Source: Albidovulum aestuarii
GTDB taxonomy: Bacteria > Pseudomonadota > Alphaproteobacteria > Rhodobacterales > Rhodobacteraceae
Assembly: GCF_029961185.1 (NCBI RefSeq)
Contig: NZ_JASBQQ010000001.1
Location: 248,001 to 312,000, forward strand
Length of the DNA: 64,000 nucleotides
Direction: 5' to 3'
This document shows positions 1 through 9,800 of this stretch, piece after piece (positions within the stretch are counted from its first letter, which is position 1; every line of letters begins with the position of its first letter). The notes under the pieces were generated by a model that saw only the letters and a list, made by a program, of their open reading frames with translations, made no database searches and had not been told where the DNA came from. The translations under genes and the position numbers were made by a program.

Positions 1-367
1 TATGTGGTTGCGCCGCGATCTTTTCCTTGCAGACCTTGATCAGGTCTTCCGCGCCGCAGATCATGCAGGACGTGGTGCCGCAGATCTGGATATGGGCAAC
101 AGAACCAACCGGTTGCAGCTGGAACATGAAGTAGAAGGTCGCCACTTCCAGCGCCCGGATATGGGCCATGCCTAGCATATCTGCGACATGCTCGATCGCG
201 GCACGGGAGAGCCAGCCCTCCTGCTCCTGCGCGCGCCACAAAAGCGGGATGATCGCCGAGGCCTGACGGCCCTCGGGGTATTTCGTGATCTGCCCCTTCG
301 CCCAGGCGAGGTTCGCTTGTGTGAATTCGAAAGAGGCGGGTTGGTCGTGGTACAGGCGGCGGAGCAT
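1..367 (-). CDS. nuoE: NADH-quinone oxidoreductase subunit E (partial, 3' end outside window)
   Basis: This is the 24-kDa-type subunit of complex I, part of the NADH-oxidising module in the cytoplasmic arm, carrying the [2Fe-2S] cluster N1a. The visible N-terminal 122 residues start with an ATG at 365-367 and contain the run [16 protein letters not shown] and the '[12 protein letters not shown]' stretch typical of the family. They also contain the first half of the cluster motif ([15 protein letters not shown]). The rest of the protein runs off the left edge. Its ATG shares one base with the stop codon of the upstream small gene (TAATG), so the two are probably translationally coupled. It is co-transcribed with nuoA-D on the minus strand. 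Confidence 0.95.
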   Translation of the reverse strand, partial: MLRRLYHDQPASFEFTQANLAWAKGQITKYPEGRQASAIIPLLWRAQEQEGWLSRAAIEHVADMLGMAHIRALEVATFYFMFQLQPVGSVAHIQICGTTSCMICGAEDLIKVCKEKIAAQPH

Positions 368-726
368 TATCTTACCCTAATCCAAGCACACTCAGTTGCG
401 CTGCGAGCGAGCAGTGCGCGTTTGTCTTTTCCTGAGCCGAGCACGAAGACCGGTTTGAAACCATCCAGAGTGACTTTCTCGGACGACTTGCAACCGTTTG
501 CTTCTGATTGAAACTTATTGAAAGTGCTATATATGATATTCGCAGCCATGACATCGGTCGCGTGTTTCGGAGCCGAAAGTTTTTGGCGCAAGCTTTTGTT
601 TTTGCCAGATTGAATGTCCTGACACGCATCGGCGCTGATCAGGCAAACCGTCCCGGCAGCGTTCGCACCACCGACACTCAGCCCCAAAACCACGATCCCA
701 CTGGTAACAAGTCGCGTTAAGGTCAA
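367..726 (-). CDS. Small secreted protein of unknown function inside the nuo operon
   Basis: This 119-residue protein is not one I recognise. Translation probably begins at a TTG (724-726) that overlaps the nuoD stop codon (TTGA). No ATG lies in frame before about residue 58, and the TTG start gives a good signal peptide ([23 protein letters not shown], cleavage near residue 23). The mature part has cysteines at about 28, 35, 79 and 112. Its stop overlaps the nuoE ATG. The DNA is visibly more AT-rich than its neighbours, which suggests later acquisition. Position says it is co-expressed with complex I. A role in the periplasm is inferred only from the signal peptide. Confidence 0.6.
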   Translation of the reverse strand: MTLTRLVTSGIVVLGLSVGGANAAGTVCLISADACQDIQSGKNKSLRQKLSAPKHATDVMAANIIYSTFNKFQSEANGCKSSEKVTLDGFKPVFVLGSGKDKRALLARSATECAWIRVR

Positions 727-1946
727 CGGTCGATCTCCCCAAAAACGACATCCATCGTGCCGATGATCGCGGCAACGTCGGCCAGAAGGTGGCCTTTGGC
801 CATCCAGTCAATTGACTGCAGATGCGGATAGCCGGGGGCGCGGATCTTGGCGCGGTAGGGTTTGTTGGACCCGTCGGCGACAAGGTAGACGCCGAACTCG
901 CCCTTGGGTGCCTCGATGGCGGCATAGACCTCGCCTGCAGGGACGTGGAAGCCCTCGGTGTAAAGCTTGAAGTGATGGATCAGCGCCTCCATCGAGCGCT
1001 TCATCTCAGCCCGTTTCGGCGGCGAGAGCTTGCCGCGCGCCATGACATCACCCTTGCCTTCGGGCGCACGAAGCTTGGCGATGGCCTGATGGATGATTGA
1101 CACCGACTGGCGCATCTCTTCCATGCGGCAGAGGTAGCGGTCATAGCAGTCGCCGTTCTTGCCGACCGGAATCTTGAAGTCGAATTCGTCGTAGCATTCA
1201 TAGGGCTGGGCGCGGCGCAGGTCCCAGGCCATGCCCGATCCGCGCACCATGACGCCGGAATAACCCCAGCGCAGCACGTCTTCCTCATGCACGATGCCGA
1301 TATCGGCATTGCGCTGCTTGAAAATGCGGTTTTCGGTCAGAAGCCCGTCGAGATCGTCGATCACCTTCGGGAAATGGGTCGCCCATTCCTCGATATCGTT
1401 CAGAAGGTCGTCCGGCAGGTCCTGATGCACGCCGCCCGGGCGGAAATAGGCGGCGTGGAGCCGCGCGCCACAGGCGCGTTCATAGAAGACCATCAGCTTT
1501 TCGCGTTCCTCAAAGCCCCACAAGGGCGGGGTCAGCGCGCCAACGTCGAGCGCCTGCGTGGTGACGTTGAGGATATGGTTCAGGATGCGGCCGATTTCGG
1601 AAAAGAGCACCCGGATCAGCTGGCCCCGGCGCGGCACGACAGTGTCGGTCAGCTTTTCGATCGCCAGACACCAGGCATGCTCCTGATTCATTGGCGCCAC
1701 ATAGTCGAGCCGGTCGAAATAGGGCAGGTTCTGCAGATAAGTGCGGCTCTCCATCAGCTTTTCGGTGCCGCGATGCAGAAGGCCGATATGCGGGTCGCAG
1801 CGTTCCACGACCTCGCCGTCAAGCTCCAGAACAAGCCGCAAAACACCATGCGCCGCAGGGTGTTGCGGGCCGAAGTTGATGTTGAAGTTGCGGATCCGCT
1901 GTTCGCCGGTCAGCGCGTCTTCATAGCCTCTGGAACCGTCCATCAT
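723..1946 (-). CDS. nuoD: NADH-quinone oxidoreductase subunit D
   Basis: This is the 49-kDa-type subunit of complex I. Together with NuoB and NuoH it forms the quinone-binding site, near cluster N2. The start was set at the ATG at 1944-1946 ([16 protein letters not shown]), giving 407 residues. A longer frame up to 2009 exists but would run into the upstream sulfotransferase gene, and the extra residues look unlike the family. The signature [15 protein letters not shown] lies near residues 25-39, and [15 protein letters not shown] and [15 protein letters not shown] follow in the expected order. The C-terminal DVVFGEIDR is typical. The stop codon overlaps the TTG start of the next small gene. 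Confidence 0.97.
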   Translation of the reverse strand: MMDGSRGYEDALTGEQRIRNFNINFGPQHPAAHGVLRLVLELDGEVVERCDPHIGLLHRGTEKLMESRTYLQNLPYFDRLDYVAPMNQEHAWCLAIEKLTDTVVPRRGQLIRVLFSEIGRILNHILNVTTQALDVGALTPPLWGFEEREKLMVFYERACGARLHAAYFRPGGVHQDLPDDLLNDIEEWATHFPKVIDDLDGLLTENRIFKQRNADIGIVHEEDVLRWGYSGVMVRGSGMAWDLRRAQPYECYDEFDFKIPVGKNGDCYDRYLCRMEEMRQSVSIIHQAIAKLRAPEGKGDVMARGKLSPPKRAEMKRSMEALIHHFKLYTEGFHVPAGEVYAAIEAPKGEFGVYLVADGSNKPYRAKIRAPGYPHLQSIDWMAKGHLLADVAAIIGTMDVVFGEIDR

Positions 1947-1947
1947 C

Positions 1948-2820
1948 TCATGCCCCTGCCATGGCCGCGCCCCAGCCCCGGGGCATCTGCCCGAGCTTTG
2001 ACGCGACATAATCGTATTGCGGGCGAAGGAACTCCGCCGCGCGATGTATCTGCTCCGCCGTCATCGGCACCGGAATGCCGACATGCGCCCGGCTGTCGTA
2101 TTGCCCCGGCATCGGCCGGATGCCGAGGAAGGTACAAAGCCGCTGGACCGCTTCATCCGAGAAAAGCTCCTCGTAGGTACAGAGGAACACCTTCTCGGGG
2201 TCCAGCGCCTTTTCCAGCTTTTCCAGCGTCGCGCGGTAGTCGCCGCGTTCGACGATGTGATCTTCCTGCCCGTCCAGTGCCTTGTCGAAGATGCGCGCGG
2301 CGCGTTCGGGAATATCGCCGCCATCCTTGCTGCGCCGCTTGGCGATCATGCGGACATGGCTCCAGAGCCTGTCCACAGGGTCGCGCATCAGATAGACGAA
2401 ACGCGCATCGCCTGCGATTTCAGCCATATGGGCGAGGCATTTGGCCGACAGAAGCGAGTAGCAGGGCGTGATATCGCCGACGACGCTTTCCTTGTCACGG
2501 CCATCGTGAAGGAAGGCGAGATAGGCGGTTTCGTCCCCATTGCGCAGGATACCGGAATAGACCCCGATTTCGGCCAGATGCAGGCTCGCCCAGCCGTTTA
2601 CCCCGTCCTGCCCGCCCGCGATCTTGCGACCAAGCGAGGCGCCGGTGTTTTCGAACTGTTTCAGATGCCAGTCGCGGCTGCCCTTTTCGTGGCTGTCGAA
2701 GAAATGCAGTTCCTTGATGGACCGAAGGTAACAGTCGGGATGAGCGGCGAGGTAGCGGTAGAGCCATGAGGTCCCCGCCTTCGTCGCACCGATCCCGTAC
2801 ATGACCACCGGTCTGGCCAT
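1948..2820 (-). CDS. Sulfotransferase family protein inserted between nuoC and nuoD
   Basis: This 290-residue protein belongs to the PAPS-dependent sulfotransferases, which transfer sulfate from PAPS to an alcohol or amine acceptor in the cytoplasm. The 5'-phosphosulfate loop is intact as KAGTSW at residues 14-19. The 3'-phosphate motif [10 protein letters not shown] is at 146-155. Its ATG overlaps the nuoC stop (ATGA), and its stop codon is 1 base upstream of the nuoD start, so it is fully embedded in the complex I operon. The acceptor cannot be told from the sequence. NuoC and NuoD are adjacent in most bacteria, so the insertion is odd. Confidence 0.88.
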   Translation of the reverse strand: MARPVVMYGIGATKAGTSWLYRYLAAHPDCYLRSIKELHFFDSHEKGSRDWHLKQFENTGASLGRKIAGGQDGVNGWASLHLAEIGVYSGILRNGDETAYLAFLHDGRDKESVVGDITPCYSLLSAKCLAHMAEIAGDARFVYLMRDPVDRLWSHVRMIAKRRSKDGGDIPERAARIFDKALDGQEDHIVERGDYRATLEKLEKALDPEKVFLCTYEELFSDEAVQRLCTFLGIRPMPGQYDSRAHVGIPVPMTAEQIHRAAEFLRPQYDYVASKLGQMPRGWGAAMAGA

Positions 2821-3428
2821 CAGCCCTTGGCCCCCTGTTTCTCATCGCCCGGAAGGATGTATTCCGCGCCCTCCCAGGGCGACATGAAATCAAACTGCCG
2901 GTAGTCCTGCACCAGTTTCACCGGCTCGTAGACCACGCGCTTCAGCGTCTCGTCATACCGCACTTCGGTATAGCCCGTGGTCGGGAAGTCCTTCCGGAGC
3001 GGATAGCCGCGGAAGCCGTAATCCGTCAGAATGCGCCGTAGGTCGGGATGACCGGAGAAGATAATCCCGAACATGTCGAAGACCTCCCGCTCGAACCAGT
3101 TGGCCGAGGGGTGAATGTCGGTGATCGACGGCACCATATCCTCTTCGCGGGCCTGAACGCGGACGCGGATGCGGGCGTTCTGATACATGGATAGGAAGTG
3201 ATAGACGACATCGAACCGGGCCGGGCGTTCGGGGTAATCGACCGCCGTGATGTCGACGAGCGTCGAGAACCGGCAGGACCGGTCGGCACGCAGGAATTCG
3301 ATAAAATCGACAAGACCCGCGAGTGTGACGGTAACATTAAGCTCGCCAAAGGCGATCTCGGTCGCGATCACTTCGTCGGGGCGCTTGAGTTCAAGATGGA
3401 CGGCCAGCTCCTGAAGGGCTTCGGACAT
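2820..3428 (-). CDS. nuoC: NADH-quinone oxidoreductase subunit C
   Basis: This is the 30-kDa-type subunit of the peripheral arm of complex I, 202 residues from the ATG at 3426-3428 ([14 protein letters not shown]). The family signature is present as the stretch [15 protein letters not shown], then [37 protein letters not shown] longer upstream open frame is rejected because it overlaps nuoB. The gene follows nuoB by 10 bases, and its TGA overlaps the ATG of the sulfotransferase gene. Confidence 0.97.
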   Translation of the reverse strand: MSEALQELAVHLELKRPDEVIATEIAFGELNVTVTLAGLVDFIEFLRADRSCRFSTLVDITAVDYPERPARFDVVYHFLSMYQNARIRVRVQAREEDMVPSITDIHPSANWFEREVFDMFGIIFSGHPDLRRILTDYGFRGYPLRKDFPTTGYTEVRYDETLKRVVYEPVKLVQDYRQFDFMSPWEGAEYILPGDEKQGAKG

Positions 3429-3438
3429 CAGTTCCTCC

Positions 3439-4328
<890 letters not shown>

Positions 4329-4347
4329 CGTTGGCTCCTTCGTCCCG

Positions 4348-4364
4348 CGCGTGTGCGACACGCG
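4348..4364. promoter_or_regulatory. Perfect inverted repeat in the nuo leader
   Basis: CGCGTGT and ACACGCG, separated by 3 bases, lie about 20 bases upstream of the nuoA start codon and next to its ribosome-binding site. The repeat could be an operator or a leader hairpin that modulates nuoA translation. The only evidence is the symmetry and the position. Confidence 0.35.
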
Positions 4365-4515
4365 TCATATGGCTCTCGCCCGTTTACTCCCCCGCCCGGA
4401 CGGGGTCAACCAAAGGCGGGCCGCATTCTGTCGTGTAAGACACGGAAAATGTCGGGTCTGGCGGGCAGTTAACGCTACCCTGCCATGCCGTGGCGTTTCG
4501 GTTTTGACAAATTTC

Positions 4516-5301
4516 TCAGGTTTTCCATACCGGGGCGCGCTTGTCGAAGAAGGCGGCGATTCCCTCGGCTGCCTCGGGGCTTTCCCACCGTCTGACGAGT
4601 GCGCCGATGGTCTCGGCGATCATCGCCTCGTCGATCCGGGGCCCAAGCTTGCGGGCAAGCGCCTTGGCTTCGGCCACCGCACCCGGCGCGCAGGCTAGAT
4701 AAGGGGCGACCTCCGTCTCGATCGCGTCATCCAGATCCTCGGGATCGACCGCACGGGCCAGAAGGCCCAGCGTCACGGCCTCTTCTGCCCCGAAAAGCCG
4801 TGCCGACATGAAGACCCGCCGCGCCATCGCCTCGCCCAGCCGGGCCAGCACATAGGGGCCGATGGTCGCGGGGATGAGGCCAAGCTTGGTCTCGGTCAGT
4901 CCAAAGCGGGCACCGGCCACGCCAATGGCCACGTCGCAGACAGAGGCTATGCCGACACCGCCGCCGAAGGCGTTGCCCTGAATGCGGCCGATCACCGGCT
5001 TCGGGCAGGTGTTGAGCGCATTCAGCATCATGGCGAGCTTTGTCGCCTCCCGTGCCCGGGTCGCCCCGTCCGCCGCGATCTGTTCGCGCATCCAGCCAAG
5101 ATCGCCGCCTGCACAGAAGCTGTCGCCCGCGCCGGACAGTACGATCACCCGCACCGCCGGATCACGGCCAAGCCGCCCGGCCGCCTCGGTCAGTTCGGCG
5201 ATCATCGTCGCCGACAAAGCATTGTGCTTTTCCGGCCGGTTGAGCGTCAGCCGGGTGACACCATGGTCGTCGCAGTCAAGTGAAAGCGTCTCATACATCA
5301 T
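4516..5301 (-). CDS. liuC: Methylglutaconyl-CoA hydratase (enoyl-CoA hydratase family)
   Basis: This 261-residue crotonase-fold enzyme very likely hydrates 3-methylglutaconyl-CoA to HMG-CoA in leucine degradation. The oxyanion-hole stretch SFCAGGDLGWM and the second active-site segment GNAFGGGVGIASVCDVAI are visible. The latter has the conserved GGG. The assignment to the leucine step rests mainly on context: its start overlaps the stop of HMG-CoA lyase, the next enzyme, and the methylcrotonyl-CoA carboxylase subunits are upstream. It is the last gene of the liu block before nuoA. Confidence 0.85.
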   Translation of the reverse strand: MMYETLSLDCDDHGVTRLTLNRPEKHNALSATMIAELTEAAGRLGRDPAVRVIVLSGAGDSFCAGGDLGWMREQIAADGATRAREATKLAMMLNALNTCPKPVIGRIQGNAFGGGVGIASVCDVAIGVAGARFGLTETKLGLIPATIGPYVLARLGEAMARRVFMSARLFGAEEAVTLGLLARAVDPEDLDDAIETEVAPYLACAPGAVAEAKALARKLGPRIDEAMIAETIGALVRRWESPEAAEGIAAFFDKRAPVWKT

Positions 5302-6152
5302 GCACCCCGCATGTTACGTGCCAGCGCGCCCGCTTCGGCCAGAACCGCCATATCCAATTCAGTCTGGTAACCCAGTGCCGCCAGATGCGCGGCAACCGCC
5401 TCCGTCGCGACATTGCCCGCCGCACCGGGCGCATAGGGGCAGCCACCAAGGCCGCCAACGGCGGCGTCGAAAGCCCTAAGACCACGCGCCAAAGAGGCGT
5501 CGATATTGGCCAGAGCCCTGCCTGCGGTATCGTGGTAGTGCCCAGCAAGCCGTTCGGGCGGCATCTCGTCCAGCACGGCCGCGAGCATGGCATCCACGGT
5601 CTCGGGCCGCCCCTGTCCGATCGTGTCGCCAAGGCTGATTTCATAGCATCCCATATCACGCAGGGCGGCCGCGACCCGCGCCACAGATACGGGCGCGATT
5701 TTTCCATCGTAGGGGCAGTCCGTTACGACCGAGACATAGCCCCGGACCGGGATGCCATCTGCCTTTGCCGCTTCGGCGACGGGCCGGAACCGGTCGAGAC
5801 TCTCGGCGATGGTGCAATTCAGGTTGGCTTTGGAAAACCCTTCAGAGGCCGAGGCGAAGATCGCCACCTCATCGGCACGGGCGGCCTTCGCGCCCTCATA
5901 GCCTTTCATATTGGGTGTCAGTGCCGCATATCGAACCCCCGCCCTGCGGGTAATCCCGGCCAGCACCTCGGCGCTGTCGGCCATCTGCGGCACCCATTTC
6001 GGGCTGACGAAACTCGCCACCTCTATCCGCCGGAACCCGGCCCGGCTGAGAAGATCGACAAGCGCGATCTTTTCCGCCGTCGGAATGATGCGCTTTTCGT
6101 TCTGGAGTCCGTCGCGCGGCCCCATCTCGACGATCTCGACGAACTCACCCAT
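5298..6152 (-). CDS. liuE: Hydroxymethylglutaryl-CoA lyase
   Basis: This enzyme cleaves HMG-CoA to acetoacetate and acetyl-CoA, the last step of leucine breakdown (also called mvaB). The N-terminal VEMGPRDGLQNE is the metal-binding start of the barrel. Later come AGHYHDTAGRALANI and the lyase signature GLGGCPYAPGAAGNVATE with its catalytic Cys. I chose the ATG at 6150-6152 (MGEFVEIVEMG, 284 residues). An ATG four codons upstream is possible. The gene overlaps the GST upstream and liuC downstream, so it sits in one tight transcription unit. Confidence 0.95.
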   Translation of the reverse strand: MGEFVEIVEMGPRDGLQNEKRIIPTAEKIALVDLLSRAGFRRIEVASFVSPKWVPQMADSAEVLAGITRRAGVRYAALTPNMKGYEGAKAARADEVAIFASASEGFSKANLNCTIAESLDRFRPVAEAAKADGIPVRGYVSVVTDCPYDGKIAPVSVARVAAALRDMGCYEISLGDTIGQGRPETVDAMLAAVLDEMPPERLAGHYHDTAGRALANIDASLARGLRAFDAAVGGLGGCPYAPGAAGNVATEAVAAHLAALGYQTELDMAVLAEAGALARNMRGA

Positions 6153-6801
6153 CCCAGGCCTCATAAAAGTCCCGCTTGTAAAGCTGGTCCGCTTTCTTCG
6201 GCGGCAGCGCCTTTTGGAACGCAGGACGCGCGGTCACCCGCCCGTACCAAGCCGTCAGCGCCGGGAAAAGGTCCGGTTTCGCAAAGTGCCGGGCCATGTA
6301 GAGCGCCTGTGCCACACCGATATCGGCAGCGCAGAAGCCTCCGTCTAACAGGTGGTCCCGCCCGATCAACCGCCGTTCCAGCGCGCCGTAGCATTTCTCG
6401 ATCCGCTTGGCCTCCAGCCGCATCACGACCGGGCTGCGCATCGTATCGTCGTAAAGCGCAATATGCTGCTGGGTCAGGGCGGCGGTGTGCTGGCTGATCG
6501 TCTCGGCGAAATGCACCCAAATGAGCCAGTTTGCGCGCTCGGGATCGCCCGGCGCGCGGCCGAGGTTCTTTTCGGGGAAGCGCTCGCACAAATATTCGGT
6601 GATCGCCCCGCTTTCCCAGATCACCCGGTCGTCGATTTCCAGCGCTGGCACCCGGCCCGCAGGATTGACCGAGAGATAGTCGAGCGAACGTAGTGATTTG
6701 TCGAAGGGGTGGACCATCACATCGAACTTCACGCCAAGCTCGTGAAGGAGCCAGAGCGATCGCATGGACCGCGTCTGGTGGCAGTGATGCAGGCGGATCA
6801 T
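6145..6801 (-). CDS. Glutathione S-transferase family protein
   Basis: This 218-residue cytoplasmic protein has an N-terminal thioredoxin-like domain (about 1-80). It includes NPAGRVPALEIDD, with the cis-Pro, and ESGAITEYLCERFP, which binds the gamma-glutamyl part of glutathione. A helical C-terminal domain follows (85-215). It overlaps liuD upstream and liuE downstream by a few bases and so is translated with the leucine catabolic enzymes. The substrate is unknown. Detoxification of a reactive enoyl-CoA-derived species is only a guess from context. Confidence 0.9.
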   Translation of the reverse strand: MIRLHHCHQTRSMRSLWLLHELGVKFDVMVHPFDKSLRSLDYLSVNPAGRVPALEIDDRVIWESGAITEYLCERFPEKNLGRAPGDPERANWLIWVHFAETISQHTAALTQQHIALYDDTMRSPVVMRLEAKRIEKCYGALERRLIGRDHLLDGGFCAADIGVAQALYMARHFAKPDLFPALTAWYGRVTARPAFQKALPPKKADQLYKRDFYEAWDG

Positions 6802-8726
6802 GCCTCGTCTTCCTCCAGCCGCACGAGTGCAGCACCTGCCTCGACCTGCGCGCCGGGCTTGACCAGCACCTCGGCCACCGTGCCATCACGCGCGGCGGTC
6901 AGCGTGTGTTCCATCTTCATCGCTTCCAGCACCGCCAACCGGTCTCCCGCCGCCACCGTCTGGCCCGCAGACACATAAACTGTTTTCACAAGGCCCGGCA
7001 TCGGCGAAAGCGTCAACCCGCCGCCCGCTGGGGCACTTTGCCGGTCAAGGGGATCGATCAGATTGAAGTGGTAAGCCCCCGGCCCGAAGACCGAAACCGT
7101 GCCCGGCGTCAGAACGATGCGCGCGCCCGAGGGGCGGTCATTTACCCACCACGCGCCCGCGGTCATGCTGCAATCGGCTTTTTCATCATCAATCGAGACA
7201 CGGGCCCGGCCCGGCCCCAGAACCTCTATAAGCGCTGTCATCCCGTCGAGTGCAACCGTGCGCCTCAACGGGGCCCAGAGCGTGAAGCCGGACATGGATG
7301 CGCCGCCTTCGGCGAGCCCAGCCGCGCCCAAAGCCGCAAGGGCACGGACGTCGAGGTCCGGCGCAGCATCCTCGGTCAATGGACCGAGGTCGCGGGCGAT
7401 GAGGCCGGTATCGACATCGCCGGCGCGGAAGCCTTCGTGCCGGGCAAGGGCTGCAAGGAACGAGAGGTTCGTGACCGACCCCGCAACCTCGGTATCTTCA
7501 AGCGCCGCGCGGAGTTTCGAGAGCGCAATGGCGCGGGTTGCCCCGTGAACGATAACCTTGGCGATCATCGGGTCATACCAGGGGCTGATCGTATCGCCGG
7601 GCCGCACGCCGGTATCGGCGCGGGCGCCTTCGGGGAAATGGAGATGCGTCAGCGTGCCGGTCGCAGGCAGGAAACCTGCGGGCACATCCTCGGCATAAAG
7701 CCGCGCCTCGAAGGCGTGGCCTTTGAGCGGGATATCCTCCTGCTGCGAGGTCAGAGGTTCGCCGCTGGCGACGCGCAACTGCCATTCCACCAGATCGATG
7801 CCGGTGATCGCCTCAGTCACCGGATGTTCTACCTGAAGCCGCGTGTTCATCTCCATGAACCAGAAACGGTCGGGGCGCAGACCATCTGAGCCGTCGACGA
7901 TGAACTCGACCGTGCCCGCCCCCTTGTAGCCGATGGCCTCAGCCGCACGCACCGCCGCCTGCCCCATCGCCGCGCGCATTTCCTCGGTCATGCCCGGCGC
8001 GGGCGCTTCCTCGATCACCTTCTGGTGCCGACGCTGGAGCGAGCAGTCGCGTTCATAGAGGTGCACCGCACGGGCGCCGTCGCCGAAGACCTGCACCTCG
8101 ATGTGGCGGGGCTTCTGGACGTATTTTTCGATCAGGACGGCGGGGTTGCCGAAAGCGGTCTCGGCTTCTCCTCGTGCGCTTGTCAGCTTCTCGTCGAACT
8201 CCTCCGGGCGCTCCACGAGCCGCATGCCCTTGCCGCCGCCACCCGCAACGGCCTTGATCAGGACCGGGTAGCCGATGGTGTCGGCGGCCCCGGCGAGGTG
8301 TTCGGGGTCCTGATTGTCGCCGTGATAGCCGGGCACGACGGGAACGCCCGCCTCTTCCATCAGCGCCTTGGCCGCATCCTTGAGGCCCATCGCCCGGATC
8401 GCTTTCGCCGAGGGACCAATGAAGGTCAGACCCGCATTCTCAACCGCCTCGACGAAACCTGGGTTTTCGGACAGGAAGCCGTAACCGGGGTGGATCGCCT
8501 CTGCGCCGGTGGCCTTCGCCGCCGCGATGATCTCGTCGCCCTTCAGGTAGCTGTCCTTCGGCGCCGGTCCACCAATATGCACCGCTTCATCGGCCATAGC
8601 GACATGGCGGGCGGTGGCGTCCGCATCGGAATAGACCGCGACCGTTGCGACGCCGAGGCGACGGCAGGTGTCGATGACCCGGCAGGCGATCTCGCCCCGG
8701 TTGGCGATCAGGATTTTGTGGAACAT
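6798..8726 (-). CDS. liuD: 3-methylcrotonyl-CoA carboxylase, alpha (biotin) subunit
   Basis: This 642-residue subunit carries the biotin carboxylase and biotin carrier domains that carboxylate 3-methylcrotonyl-CoA in leucine catabolism. The biotin carboxylase N-terminal domain starts MFHKILIANRGEIACRVI. The ATP-grasp glycine loop AGGGGKGMRLV and the catalytic segment EMNTRLQVEHPVTE follow. The C-terminal biotinyl domain has EAMKMEHTL, with the biotin-accepting lysine near residue 604. The ATG has AAAAGGACGG just upstream. The leucine-specific assignment, rather than propionyl- or acetyl-CoA, comes from the neighbouring liuB, liuE and liuC. Confidence 0.94.
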   Translation of the reverse strand: MFHKILIANRGEIACRVIDTCRRLGVATVAVYSDADATARHVAMADEAVHIGGPAPKDSYLKGDEIIAAAKATGAEAIHPGYGFLSENPGFVEAVENAGLTFIGPSAKAIRAMGLKDAAKALMEEAGVPVVPGYHGDNQDPEHLAGAADTIGYPVLIKAVAGGGGKGMRLVERPEEFDEKLTSARGEAETAFGNPAVLIEKYVQKPRHIEVQVFGDGARAVHLYERDCSLQRRHQKVIEEAPAPGMTEEMRAAMGQAAVRAAEAIGYKGAGTVEFIVDGSDGLRPDRFWFMEMNTRLQVEHPVTEAITGIDLVEWQLRVASGEPLTSQQEDIPLKGHAFEARLYAEDVPAGFLPATGTLTHLHFPEGARADTGVRPGDTISPWYDPMIAKVIVHGATRAIALSKLRAALEDTEVAGSVTNLSFLAALARHEGFRAGDVDTGLIARDLGPLTEDAAPDLDVRALAALGAAGLAEGGASMSGFTLWAPLRRTVALDGMTALIEVLGPGRARVSIDDEKADCSMTAGAWWVNDRPSGARIVLTPGTVSVFGPGAYHFNLIDPLDRQSAPAGGGLTLSPMPGLVKTVYVSAGQTVAAGDRLAVLEAMKMEHTLTAARDGTVAEVLVKPGAQVEAGAALVRLEEDEA

Positions 8727-8747
8727 GCGTCCGTCCTTTTGGCGTCG

Positions 8748-8768
8748 CCGGGGGTTTCACACCCCCGG
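8748..8768. terminator. Rhodobacterales-type intergenic hairpin between the ASCH gene and liuD
   Basis: CCGGGGGT and ACCCCCGG form a perfect 8-bp stem around TTCAC, about 40 bases after the stop of the ASCH-protein gene on the minus strand. No T-run follows. From memory, similar C/G-rich hairpins with the flanking 'ccccggtggggtgtttc' recur between genes in this bacterial family. It may act as a weak terminator or be a dispersed repeat. Confidence 0.45.
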
Positions 8769-8808
8769 ACCCCGGTGGGGTGTTTCAATGATGAAGAAAT
8801 GCGAATGA

Positions 8809-9258
8809 TCATGCCGCGAAATCCTCGATCAGGCGGAAGCGTTCGCAGACAAGCTCCATATCCGCTGACCAACCACCATTGCGCTCGAAGAAGGCGCGAT
8901 GGCCTTCCTGCCAGCCCGCAAGCGTCGTGTCCTCACCCTCGGCCAGCGCGAAATCCTCATCCACATCGCAGAAACGGCGGACGGTGACCTCGCGCGTCTC
9001 GATGACGAGCGCCGGACCGCCATCCCAGTCGAGCGCGATGTCGCGGCGGCCGGCGACCGGCAAAACCTCGCCCTCGGCATGAAAGTCGCGCAAAGCGCCA
9101 CAGGTCGCGGTCTTGGCACCGGTGCGGACGAGCGTCAGTAGCCGGTCGCAGAGCGCGCGGCTGTCCGCGAAGGTGAAGGTTTGGGCCCCGGGATAGCGTG
9201 ACCGGGCGGCATTCAGCGCAAGGATGGTGTTCGGTTTCGCCGCCATCATGCGCACCAT
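8809..9258 (-). CDS. ASCH domain-containing protein
   Basis: This 149-residue cytoplasmic protein has the beta-barrel ASCH fold, related to PUA domains and thought to bind RNA or modified nucleosides. Recognisable family pieces are FADSRALCDRLLTLVRTGAKTATCGALRDF near the N-terminus, the central GRRDIALDWDGGPALVIETREVTVRRFCDVD, and GHRAFFERNGGWSADMELVCERFRLIE at the end. The start is ambiguous: ATGs at 9258, 9249 and 9246 all overlap the end of the nuclease gene, which points to translational coupling. It is a passenger within the liu block with no obvious link to leucine. Confidence 0.8.
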   Translation of the reverse strand: MVRMMAAKPNTILALNAARSRYPGAQTFTFADSRALCDRLLTLVRTGAKTATCGALRDFHAEGEVLPVAGRRDIALDWDGGPALVIETREVTVRRFCDVDEDFALAEGEDTTLAGWQEGHRAFFERNGGWSADMELVCERFRLIEDFAA

Positions 9259-9797
9259 GTCTGGCGGATACCGCCACCATAGGCGCGGGCATGGCCGTCG
9301 GCGATCATGCGGCGGGCAAGCGGCGCGCCGTCGATAAATACCGTCACCAGTGCACGGTCATAGCGGTCAGTGCCTTCGCGGACGATCCTCACCTCATCCG
9401 CCTGCCATAGAACCAGACGCAGCGCCCATTTCGCCTTTACGGCTGCGGCAAGTTCGGATGCACATTGCGGCGAGAACAATTCAGGCGTGTCGAAACCCTT
9501 GAGCCGCGCCGAAACATTGCCCCGGCCGGGGCACCACATGCGGACGGTATCCCCGTCGACCACCTGATAGATACGGCAGCTTTCCTCCCCGCCCGCCAGC
9601 GGTCGCAGGATGGAGAGGGTCGCATCCGCGATGCCCGGAAGGACTACGAGCCCAACCGTCGCGAGCCCGATGACCGCCCTGAGATAGAAGCGCGGATCAG
9701 CCAGCCGGTTGCGGCGGGGCGGCAGACCCATGTTCCATTTCGGCGGCCGCCGGTAGTCGCGGCTGTAGCGCACCACATTGTTCCTGCGTCGCGCCAT
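9246..9797 (-). CDS. Membrane-anchored thermonuclease (SNase) family protein
   Basis: This 183-residue protein has one transmembrane segment (about residues 40-60) after a basic N-terminus, placing a staphylococcal-nuclease domain outside the membrane. The OB-fold motifs are visible: VVDGDTVRMWCPG, then RLKGFDTPE (counterparts of nuclease Arg35 and Glu43), and YDRALVTVFIDG (counterpart of Arg87). The catalytic residues therefore look intact. Calcium-dependent cleavage of DNA or RNA is the family activity. It lies 4 bases downstream of liuB and overlaps the ASCH gene. Confidence 0.83.
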   Translation of the reverse strand: MARRRNNVVRYSRDYRRPPKWNMGLPPRRNRLADPRFYLRAVIGLATVGLVVLPGIADATLSILRPLAGGEESCRIYQVVDGDTVRMWCPGRGNVSARLKGFDTPELFSPQCASELAAAVKAKWALRLVLWQADEVRIVREGTDRYDRALVTVFIDGAPLARRMIADGHARAYGGGIRQTWCA

Positions 9798-9800
9798 TGC

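Noticed and set aside
1947-2009. Longer N-terminus for NuoD
   Set aside because: The extra residues ([21 protein letters not shown]) are not like NuoD and would overlap the sulfotransferase gene. The MMDG start fits the family.
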